A stretch of 64,000 nucleotides of DNA from JALEFZ01 sp964564415 (GTDB taxonomy: Bacteria > Bacteroidota > Bacteroidia > J057), in assembly GCA_964564415.1 (NCBI GenBank), contig CAZMAV010000006.1, positions 174,732 to 238,731 on the forward strand, in the 5' to 3' direction. Numbering within the stretch: the stretch's first letter is position 1; each line of letters opens with the position of its first letter. The position numbers and the translations under genes are program-made. The notes beneath the pieces are model-generated. The model was not told the origin of the DNA. It was given only the letters and a program-made list of their open reading frames with translations, and searched no databases. Shown piece by piece: positions 35,526-43,086 of the stretch.

Positions 35526-35811
35526 TTCAGCAGAAGAATAATCCACTGAGAAGCGCCCTTTTGCTTTTGAGAGCGAAAATTCGCCCGATGGATATGGCGG
35601 ACTTGTAATTCCTGGAGGCTCCACTTTACTTGTGAATATAAACCCGCCAACAAGGACCATCCGCTACTATTTTTCAAAGTTTCGAGCAAAAGCATCAGAG
35701 TTCGAAACATTTTCCCATCAACCGAATTTTTATTTAAATCTATCTCACATGACTTCAGCCATGCTGACTTTCTCCCAAGAGCTCTTGTCAAACCCCGAAA
35801 CAACAACCCAT

Positions 35812-36549
35812 ATGCCACATAATCCACTTACCCACATTTGGGAACTCATTGGACTCCGTTACAAATCTCATCCCTGGCACGGGGTAAATATCGGCGAAGA
35901 TGCTCCTGAGCAATTCACAGCCTTTATCGAAATGGTCCCCACCGATACTGTCAAGTACGAAGTAGATAAGCGGACCGGATACCTCAAGGTAGATCGCCCT
36001 CAAAAGTTTTCCAATATCGTGCCCGCCCTCTACGGTTTCATTCCCCAGACCTACTGCATGGATGAAGTGGCTGACTTTTGTATGGAGCAAACCGGTAGGG
36101 ATGATATTGTAGGTGATGGCGATCCCCTCGACGTCTGCGTGCTGACCGAAAGAGATATTACCCATGGTGATATCTTGGTTCCCGCCATTCCAATTGGAGG
36201 CTTTCGCATGATCGATGGAGGAGAAGCTGATGACAAAATCATCGCGATACTCAAAGACGATCAGGTCTACGATCAGTGGGATGACATTTCTGATTGTCCT
36301 GATGCCATCGTCTCTCGCCTAAAGCATTATTTCCTTACCTACAAGATGATGCCCGACAACAACGAGAAAAAGGTGGAAATTACCCATACTTACGGAAGAG
36401 AAGAAGCCCATGAGGTGATTCGCAAGAGCATGAAAGATTACCAAAAAAAGTTTGGAAAATTGGCCAATAAGCTTTCTGTCGCTACCCTCGAAATGATCAA
36501 CTTTGGACAAAGCTGGAAGCAGGCCCTCAATGATGAGGATTTTTCCTAA
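35812..36549 (+). CDS. ppa: inorganic pyrophosphatase, family I
   Basis: 245 residues from the ATG at 35812; the frame is open to 35632 and another ATG lies at 35749, but MPHNPLTHIWELIG with SHPWHGVNIG is the usual start of the longer Bacteroidota form. FIEMVPTDTVKYEVDKRTGYLKVDRP (about 37-62) holds substrate contacts, and GDGDPLDVCVL (about 102-112) is the DxDPxD metal motif; KVEITHTYGREEA follows. The enzyme splits PPi into two phosphates in the cytoplasm. A terminator-like hairpin follows at 36572. Confidence 0.9.
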   Translation: MPHNPLTHIWELIGLRYKSHPWHGVNIGEDAPEQFTAFIEMVPTDTVKYEVDKRTGYLKVDRPQKFSNIVPALYGFIPQTYCMDEVADFCMEQTGRDDIVGDGDPLDVCVLTERDITHGDILVPAIPIGGFRMIDGGEADDKIIAILKDDQVYDQWDDISDCPDAIVSRLKHYFLTYKMMPDNNEKKVEITHTYGREEAHEVIRKSMKDYQKKFGKLANKLSVATLEMINFGQSWKQALNDEDFS

Positions 36550-36571
36550 TACCCAGTTCCTCCTATACCCT

Positions 36572-36610
36572 AAGACAGACCTCTGACCCTAGTGGACAGG
36601 GGGCTGTCTT
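36572..36610 (+). terminator. long hairpin after the pyrophosphatase gene
   Basis: AAGACAG (36572-36578) and CTGTCTT (36604-36610) pair fully, with an inner CCTCTG/CAGGGG stem. It is followed by GTATTTATTC, weaker than a full T tract, but the position 22 bases after the stop fits a terminator. Confidence 0.55.
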
Positions 36611-36837
36611 GTATTTATTCGTAGTGCGAATACATGGCCAGGGTACCCTGGGGCTGATCATAAAATGTAGGTGTTTCTAGTCCTTTTATCGCCAAAAAGA
36701 GTCCTGAAGATCAAGTTTTGGGACAATCTTGAGGTAAAATTTCCCTTTTTCTACAACAATTTCCTTCTTTACTTATTTTTATTGGGGACATTAACAAGAT
36801 CGGGAGCAGGAAACACAACCTTCTTGCGGCTGTCCAA

Positions 36838-38331
36838 ATGAATGTAAATATGGAGGATAAAGCAATTGTCATCGGTGCGGGTATCGGAGGTCTGGCTACG
36901 GCCATTAGGCTGAGAATTAAGGGATATGAAGTGGCAGTCTATGAAGCCAATGACTATCCGGGGGGAAAGTTGTCTCAGTTTGAGATCGAGGGCTTCCGAT
37001 TTGATGCAGGCCCCTCGCTCTTTACCCTGCCTCAGGAGGTGGACGCCCTCTTTGAAGCAGCAGGTAAAAATCCCCGGGATTACTTCGAATACCAGCAACT
37101 GGAGGTCATCACTCATTACTTTTATCCCGATGGGACTCGCCTCAAGGCCTATGCCGATCCTGAAGCCTTTGCCAGAGAGGTAGAGGAAAAAACCGGGGAA
37201 AAGGCCTCAAAGGTCAGACAATTGCTCAAAAAGAGTGAAGAACTTTACGATATTACCCATAAGGTATTTTTGGAATCTTCCCTTCACAAACTCGGTACTT
37301 ATCTCAAGGGGGATACCCTCAAATCAATCCTTCAGCTCCATAAACTCGATGCTTTCCGGTCAATGGATCAGGCCAACCAAGATCGCTTTAGCGATCCCCG
37401 CATTGTCCAGCTCTTCAATAGATACGCCACCTACAATGGCTCCGATCCCTATCAGGCTCCCGCTACCCTCAACATTATTCCCCACCTGGAATTCAACATG
37501 GGGGCCTATTTTCCAAAGGGAGGAATGTACCAGATCACCCAAAGCCTCTATCAATTGGGACGAGACCTGGACATAGCCTTTCACTTTGGCCGTGAAGTTG
37601 AGCGCATCCTCATAGAAGGGGGAAAAGTAAAGGGAATCGAGGTGGAGGGAGACCTGCTTCCTGCTGCTCAGGTAGTAAGCAATGCAGACATTGTCCCTAC
37701 CTATCGGAGGCTGCTCCGCGAACTTCCCGCTCCGGAATCTACCCTTGAACAACCCCGCTCCAGTTCCGCCCTTATTTTTTACTGGGGAGTAAAAGGGGAA
37801 TTTCCCGAACTAGATGTGCACAATATTTTCTTTTCTCATAATTACAAAGAGGAGTTTGATCACATCTGGAAGAAAAAAGAAGTCTACCGGGATCCCACCA
37901 TCTACGTCAATATCTCCTCCAAGATGAATCCTCAGGATGCCCCTCCCGCCTGCGAAAATTGGTTTACCATGATCAACGTACCCCATGATGACGGACAAGA
38001 CTGGGACCAGATCATCCAGACTTCCAGGAAGCATATCCTGAATTCCTTATCCCAAAAGCTGGGCAAAAACATTGAGGAGAACCTGCTTTGTGAGGCTATC
38101 TTGGAGCCCCGCAGCATTCAGTCCCGGACCTCCTCTTATCTGGGCGCCCTCTATGGCAACAGCTCCAACAATCCTTTTGCGGCCTTTTTGCGTCATCCCA
38201 ACTTTTCCCGTAAAATTGAAGGGTTATACTTTACTGGCGGCAGCGTGCATCCGGGGGGAGGGATTCCCCTCTGCCTGCTTTCAGCCAGGATCGTAGGAGA
38301 CCTTCTTCCCTCAGTCACTATCCCTGCCTGA
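36838..38331 (+). CDS. crtD: carotenoid desaturase, CrtD-like
   Basis: 497 residues. AIVIGAGIGGLATAIRL (about 9-25) is the FAD motif and YPGGKLSQFEIEGFRFDAGP the CrtI-family continuation. Blocks DPTIYVNISSK, ACENWFTMINVPHDDGQDW and GSVHPGGGIPLCLLSAR match the CrtI family; in this phylum the ENWF and SSSALIFYWG parts are most like 1-hydroxycarotenoid 3,4-desaturase CrtD rather than phytoene desaturase CrtI. Acts in the membrane on the carotenoid chain, introducing a double bond. The stop overlaps the next start by one base (TGATG), so it is coupled to an acyltransferase. Confidence 0.8.
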   Translation: MNVNMEDKAIVIGAGIGGLATAIRLRIKGYEVAVYEANDYPGGKLSQFEIEGFRFDAGPSLFTLPQEVDALFEAAGKNPRDYFEYQQLEVITHYFYPDGTRLKAYADPEAFAREVEEKTGEKASKVRQLLKKSEELYDITHKVFLESSLHKLGTYLKGDTLKSILQLHKLDAFRSMDQANQDRFSDPRIVQLFNRYATYNGSDPYQAPATLNIIPHLEFNMGAYFPKGGMYQITQSLYQLGRDLDIAFHFGREVERILIEGGKVKGIEVEGDLLPAAQVVSNADIVPTYRRLLRELPAPESTLEQPRSSSALIFYWGVKGEFPELDVHNIFFSHNYKEEFDHIWKKKEVYRDPTIYVNISSKMNPQDAPPACENWFTMINVPHDDGQDWDQIIQTSRKHILNSLSQKLGKNIEENLLCEAILEPRSIQSRTSSYLGALYGNSSNNPFAAFLRHPNFSRKIEGLYFTGGSVHPGGGIPLCLLSARIVGDLLPSVTIPA

Positions 38332-38945
38332 TGATCAAACCCGTCTACAGCAAATGGGGTAGATTTTTTTGGAAAAATTACTGCCGATCTAATATAAAAC
38401 TGGATTTTCGGGAGATGCTCATTCCCTACAAGCCTGAGCCTGACCCTGATAAGTCTATTTTCCTTCTGAGCAATCACCTCAGCTGGTGGGATGGTTTCTG
38501 GGGCTACCACCTCAACGATCTATTATGGGGAAAACGCTTTCACGTCATGATGCTGGAGGAGCACCTCAAAACCCGCCAATTGCTCTGCCATGGAGGAGCC
38601 TATTCCATCCACCGGGGGGGTAGGGCCATGGTAGAAAGCCTTCGCTTTACTGCCGACCTTTTAAATGATCCTGAAAACCTGGTATTGCTTTTTCCTCAAG
38701 GGAAAATTCACTCTCAGCACAGCCCGGATATGGAGTTCCAACAGGGCTCAACCAAGATTCTCAAGTGGACCCAAAAGCCCGTCCAGGTGATATTTGGAGC
38801 TTCCTTCGTCGACTATTTTCAACACAGAAAGCCAAGTCTTTATTATTTCCTGGAAGAATGGGAGGGCGATGTGGACCGACTCAGTGAGGATTTTTCAGAT
38901 TTTTACCGAAGGATGAAGGAAGAACAGGGAAAAAAGTGGGTCTAA
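38331..38945 (+). CDS. PlsC-type acyltransferase next to carotenoid gene
   Basis: 204 residues. SNHLSWWDGFWG (about 46-57) has the NHxxxxD catalytic motif of glycerolipid acyltransferases, and LLFPQGKIHSQHS is the second (FPEG-like) motif with Gln instead of Glu. The ATG overlaps the crtD-like stop. No transmembrane helix is obvious, which is unusual for PlsC but normal for the shorter soluble-like members. It could acylate a carotenoid glycoside or other lipid; the substrate is inferred only from its neighbour. Confidence 0.82.
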   Translation: MIKPVYSKWGRFFWKNYCRSNIKLDFREMLIPYKPEPDPDKSIFLLSNHLSWWDGFWGYHLNDLLWGKRFHVMMLEEHLKTRQLLCHGGAYSIHRGGRAMVESLRFTADLLNDPENLVLLFPQGKIHSQHSPDMEFQQGSTKILKWTQKPVQVIFGASFVDYFQHRKPSLYYFLEEWEGDVDRLSEDFSDFYRRMKEEQGKKWV

Positions 38946-39015
38946 ACATGCTGACAGCCGACCATGAATTGATCAGCTGCCACTTTCAGAACAAGGACCA
39001 GGAAGAATTACTTCT

Positions 39016-40683
39016 TTATGGGCGAATGACGATTTTTTCTGCTCCCAGGATTTGATTACCCTTGCTGTATTTCAACAAGTAAAAGCCGGCCCTTAATCCC
39101 TCTCGCCAGTTCTGATCCTGAACTGAAACAGAGAGGAGAAGTCGGCCACTCAGGTCCAAGACATCGATTTTTTCGGCCTCGGTCTTGAGTTTTATGGGAT
39201 CTAGACTGTTAAGCCTAAGTACATCTGGAGTTGCATCATAAGAACAGCTTTCTCCGGTAAAAAAGACATCCCCGGTAGCGTAGGTAAAGTTTTGCAAACC
39301 TCCTCCTACCGTATCCTCTCCCGCCTTGTACGGGGAAAGTTGGTCTTGCTTCATGACCAAAGAAAGGGGAGCTGAACAACTACCTCCATCCAGCAATTCT
39401 CCATCGCGGATCTTGACCTTGGCCATCCATATTTGCCGCTCCAATTGCTTACCCTGAAAAAAGGAAGCATATTCGCCCGCTACCACAAACATGTTTCTGT
39501 CTTTCAAAAAAAGAACCTTCCGCGCTACCTCATCCTGCTCGAAGTCCTGCTCGGGAAGGGCGCTGTAATCCCAAACGTAGGTAGGCCTTCCGTTTAGGTC
39601 GGTATGAATCACCATGGACTGCCTGCGAACGCTGCTGACCAAGGGGCTGTAAGCTCCCCCTATGACAAAGCCATCGAGGCTGGGATAGTCGGGGTGTTTT
39701 ACATAAGACAATCCAAAACCCTGTGTTTTTTCTTGCTTAGGTACCTTGAATCTATGGCAAAAATTGAGCTTGGCCCCTGGAGTCACTCCCATCAAAAAGG
39801 CGTAGGTCTCTTCCGTAATCGGATTATAGCTGCTCCCGCTGATGCCCAGGACTCCATCGGGGTGGAAGGAAGCATCAAAGACCTCGTATTCCCGAACAAA
39901 ATCCGTGTAGATAACCGACCACTGTACCTTGAGTGAAGGGCTGAGGTAGACTACATAAGGAGCCTTGAGACCCGCTGTATCGTAGAGGGCGACCAGGAAA
40001 TATCCCCTGTTGTCCGGGAGATCTATGATCTTTACGCTTTTGCTGATGGTGGGGTCATAGAGGCTCTTGTAGGCCAATGTCTTTCCCTCCAGGTCTACCT
40101 TCACCGCGGCTAAAGGCTGAGTACCAGGCCATGGCCCATCAGGAGCCCCTATGGCTACCAGGCTTTGATCGTCGGCATCATATACGATGTCCTGAAAATG
40201 ACGGCTACCTTCCATCTTGCTCCAGCGAAGCTTGCCGTCACTCTCGAGGCCGGAAATGGTTTTTTCATTGGTGCTGGAAGGCTGGCCTAAGTTATCGGCA
40301 TAGGAACCAGCAATGTAGCTCCTGTCAAATTCATCCATAGCCAATCCTCCCAGATGGAATCCGTCATGGGAATTGAAGCTGGGTACCCGTAGGCTGTGCC
40401 CCTTGACTTCTATGCCGTCCATCCCCGTTTCCATCATATAGCCTAGGGCTTCATTTGAAGTGCTGTCAGCCCTGAAACTACCGCTAATCACGATTCTCTC
40501 ATGGGCAGGGTTGAGGTCGAGATCAGATACAGTAAAATGATAGGGATTGCTGGTATTGAAGTTTCTGAAATATCGCTTGAAGGTCTGGGCCTCCATCTTT
40601 ACTCCCCCTAGGAAGGGGAAAAGCAAAAGACCTAGAAGTAAGGTTTTTCTCAATGAGTAAAATAATCCCAAATGCTCTTTCAT
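39016..40683 (-). CDS. secreted protein with T9SS type A sorting domain
   Basis: 555 residues. Signal peptide to about residue 33 (LLLGLLLFPFLGG then EAQ). The body (40-480) is made of repeated strands with ISGSFRADS, IAGSYADNLG, SGSSYNP and GGAYSP, resembling a beta-propeller of the SBBP or delta-60 type. The last 75 residues (IDVLDLSGRLLLSVSV, GLRAGFYLLKYSKGNQIL) are a T9SS type A sorting domain. No catalytic motif is seen. A surface or exported protein of unknown role, alone on the minus strand. Confidence 0.8.
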   Translation of the reverse strand: MKEHLGLFYSLRKTLLLGLLLFPFLGGVKMEAQTFKRYFRNFNTSNPYHFTVSDLDLNPAHERIVISGSFRADSTSNEALGYMMETGMDGIEVKGHSLRVPSFNSHDGFHLGGLAMDEFDRSYIAGSYADNLGQPSSTNEKTISGLESDGKLRWSKMEGSRHFQDIVYDADDQSLVAIGAPDGPWPGTQPLAAVKVDLEGKTLAYKSLYDPTISKSVKIIDLPDNRGYFLVALYDTAGLKAPYVVYLSPSLKVQWSVIYTDFVREYEVFDASFHPDGVLGISGSSYNPITEETYAFLMGVTPGAKLNFCHRFKVPKQEKTQGFGLSYVKHPDYPSLDGFVIGGAYSPLVSSVRRQSMVIHTDLNGRPTYVWDYSALPEQDFEQDEVARKVLFLKDRNMFVVAGEYASFFQGKQLERQIWMAKVKIRDGELLDGGSCSAPLSLVMKQDQLSPYKAGEDTVGGGLQNFTYATGDVFFTGESCSYDATPDVLRLNSLDPIKLKTEAEKIDVLDLSGRLLLSVSVQDQNWREGLRAGFYLLKYSKGNQILGAEKIVIRP

Positions 40684-40762
40684 CTCTGTTTGCTAATTGT
40701 TGCGAATTTTCAATCTGTATGCAATTAGTAAATAGTCCATAAAAAATAAAATATTATAAAAC

Positions 40763-40774
40763 GTAATATATTAC
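40763..40774. repeat. 12-bp AT-rich palindrome
   Basis: GTAATATATTAC is fully self-complementary, 80 bases upstream of the T9SS-type secreted protein start, in an AT-rich stretch between two minus-strand genes. Confidence 0.35.
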
Positions 40775-40911
40775 CTCTCAAACAACACCCTCCTTTTTCC
40801 CCAAGATATAAAAAAGTAGCTCTGGAGGAAACTTTTCCTTTTAATTTTCTACAAATGTGTTTTTCTGGGTAGATCAATAAAATTTGAGGAGGAGAAATTT
40901 GAACCATATTC

Positions 40912-41844
40912 CTACAGGCCCAAGGTAAAAGCTTCGTAATCATCGGGCCGTATGGGAGTGGAAGTTCGTATGCCACGGGTTTCCCTTAGGGCTCCCAAAA
41001 CCTCCCATTTTCCATTTTTCCACCCCAATAGGGCAGTAGTCTCCTCATCCTCAGGTAATTCAAAAGTCAGGTAGGTGGAGTCGTTACCCTCGATGAGCCA
41101 GAGACCCGCATGGGGAAATGGATGACCCGTCTCGCTGCGGTAGAGGGGGATGCCAGTCAATATGTTCAGATTTTGTCTTTCCGATGGGTTGAGATAGGTC
41201 GCCTGAAATTTGGAACCCGGATGGCTTCCCTCAACCCAGACCCTTTTTAATCCTTTGTCATTTCCGAGGGGAAAACAGAATGCCCCCTCTCCACTTTTTT
41301 TGATCCACCCATCAATGTAGGTACCGGGAGATGGCAGGCAAGTGGCTTGTTCCAAAAAATGGATGCCCTCATCCGGTTTGGCTTTATCCGAACGGATATG
41401 ACCTTCTTTGAGTTGTAGCTGATGCTTGATTTTCCACTCTGTCTCTACCCTTACCTCAGCCTCCTGGTCTACCAAGACTTCATACATGGTCAGGGATTCG
41501 TAGCCGCGAATGAGGGTCGACTTTCCATCTTCTCTTTGGATGAGGCTCATACCAGACCTGCAACTCCCACACCCCATACGGCCGTTGTTGGTAATGTCAG
41601 CCTGAAACCAGACCCAACCTTCATTTTGAAAGTTGCCGGATGGAGTAGTGGCAAAGTCTATAGGGAAGTGCAGGCTATCTCCTCTTCGGACCCTTTGGAG
41701 GCCGCCCTGCTGTGAGACAAAGGGATCGGGAGTGAGGTGTACCATCCCGATAAAAGCCAATAGGGTGAAGACAAGACCTGCTGAGGAGGCCCAGATTCTG
41801 ATTCTGCTGCGCTGACGGGTTTGTACTTCTTGGTAAATATGCAT
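40912..41844 (-). CDS. single-pass membrane protein with short secreted domain
   Basis: 310 residues. Residues 1-18 are positively charged and polar, 20-40 hydrophobic (WASSAGLVFTLLAFIGMVHL), the rest extracytoplasmic. CGSCRSGMS (about 93) offers a Cys pair. GTYIDGWIKKSGEGAFCFPL (about 173-192) is like a module repeated in large Bacteroidota surface proteins. No T9SS tail, no enzyme motif. Role unknown. Confidence 0.6.
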   Translation of the reverse strand: MHIYQEVQTRQRSRIRIWASSAGLVFTLLAFIGMVHLTPDPFVSQQGGLQRVRRGDSLHFPIDFATTPSGNFQNEGWVWFQADITNNGRMGCGSCRSGMSLIQREDGKSTLIRGYESLTMYEVLVDQEAEVRVETEWKIKHQLQLKEGHIRSDKAKPDEGIHFLEQATCLPSPGTYIDGWIKKSGEGAFCFPLGNDKGLKRVWVEGSHPGSKFQATYLNPSERQNLNILTGIPLYRSETGHPFPHAGLWLIEGNDSTYLTFELPEDEETTALLGWKNGKWEVLGALRETRGIRTSTPIRPDDYEAFTLGL

Positions 41845-42081
41845 GTGCCTGCTACACTCTGTCCATGACGAGGCTTTTCCTCGATCGGCACTTGCAAGGA
41901 AACATTTATTTTAAAAAATGTAATATTGTATTATTGAATATTGTTTCTTGAAAAGTTTTGCGGTTGATTCCCAAATTCATTCCACTCAAACGAGGTTTCT
42001 GACAATTTTCGATTTATCAGAATATGATAATTATACTTTATTACGAATTTATACAAAATTCTTACTTTGTATTAACACAAT

Positions 42082-42498
42082 TTATTGATCAGTAAGTTCC
42101 CCGTCCAGATCAAAAGCCTCATCTATCGGCCCCCAGAGCTCGATCTTATTTCCATCGGGATCTAAGACCCAGGCAAATTTTCCATACTCGAGGGTCTCGG
42201 GTTCACCGATAATGCTGACACCTTCGGCCTTCAGTAATTTCAGCAATTCGTCCAAATCCTCGATACGATAATTGATCATGAAGCTTTGTTGGGATGGGTC
42301 TAGGTACCTGGTATTTTCCGACATGATGGACCAATTGGTAATGGAAACTTTGTCGGGTTTTCCCATAGGATGCCAGGGGAATACCTTGCCGTATGGGGTA
42401 GAGGTAACTCCCAGTTGCCTGCTATACCAGGGTTTTAGGTTTTTGGGATCCTTTGATTTGAAGAAAAAATCTCCTAGGCCTCTTACTCTTTTTTTCAT
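42082..42498 (-). CDS. VOC-family (glyoxalase-like) protein
   Basis: 138 residues from the ATG at 42498 which overlaps the stop of the membrane protein gene (ATGA). RGLGDFFFKSKDPKNLKPWY (about 4-23) and the ending EYGKFAWVLDPDGNKIELWG (about 107-126) are the two halves of the vicinal-oxygen-chelate fold, with Glu in KIELW a metal-ligand candidate. Such proteins catalyse isomerisation or dioxygenation or act as resistance proteins. Last gene of the uvrA operon; the function cannot be told from sequence. Confidence 0.85.
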   Translation of the reverse strand: MKKRVRGLGDFFFKSKDPKNLKPWYSRQLGVTSTPYGKVFPWHPMGKPDKVSITNWSIMSENTRYLDPSQQSFMINYRIEDLDELLKLLKAEGVSIIGEPETLEYGKFAWVLDPDGNKIELWGPIDEAFDLDGELTDQ

Positions 42499-42992
42499 GA
42501 GCCAGTATTTTTTTGTAGAAATAACTTCCTCCCTAATCCTGTAGCTAAATAGGAGAGGGGCAAGATGAGGATAAGGGAAGTTAGCACCATCCAAAGGGGA
42601 TGGACGGGTAGCATGATGAAATTGGCGACAGCTCCGAGAAAAACCATAATTCCAATGACCATGCCTATGGTCAACCTTCTGGAACTAGCCAAGGCAGAGG
42701 CTCCAAAGCTTCCAAAGAAACTGCCACAGAACCAGGCAATCAGGATCATCCATAGGGCTCCGGCAGGGGCTTCATCCAGATACCCTTCCATGGCTTCCTT
42801 CATTTCACTTTCTGCCCTTTTTCTGGCTTCCTTATCCGAGGGAGGCAAGGAAGAAAGCCTCTCCTGAGCATCGAAAATTTCTGCGGAGGGTGGATAGATT
42901 TGGTGGCCTACTCCTTCGATCAGAAAGATGGTGGAGAAGGCAAGTACCAGTCCCAATATTACCGCCAGGGTATCTCGAAGTCTCAAAGACAT
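42495..42992 (-). CDS. small integral membrane protein
   Basis: 165 residues from the ATG at 42992. Four hydrophobic segments: about 8-26, 85-105, 109-128 and 132-151, with a long charged stretch (35-78, many Glu/Ala/Lys) between the first and second, likely extracytoplasmic. ALWMILIAWFCGSFFGSFGA has a Gly-rich pattern. No family recognised. Starts 95 bases after the uvrA stop and overlaps the VOC gene by four bases. Confidence 0.7.
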   Translation of the reverse strand: MSLRLRDTLAVILGLVLAFSTIFLIEGVGHQIYPPSAEIFDAQERLSSLPPSDKEARKRAESEMKEAMEGYLDEAPAGALWMILIAWFCGSFFGSFGASALASSRRLTIGMVIGIMVFLGAVANFIMLPVHPLWMVLTSLILILPLSYLATGLGRKLFLQKNTGS

Positions 42993-43086
42993 TGAAGTCA
43001 AGGTTAAGATTTTTTGGTAAAAGGGATGCAGCCATTTCTTTCACCAAATTGCTATTCTGCTCGAAATTTTCCAGGCCAACGTCTAG

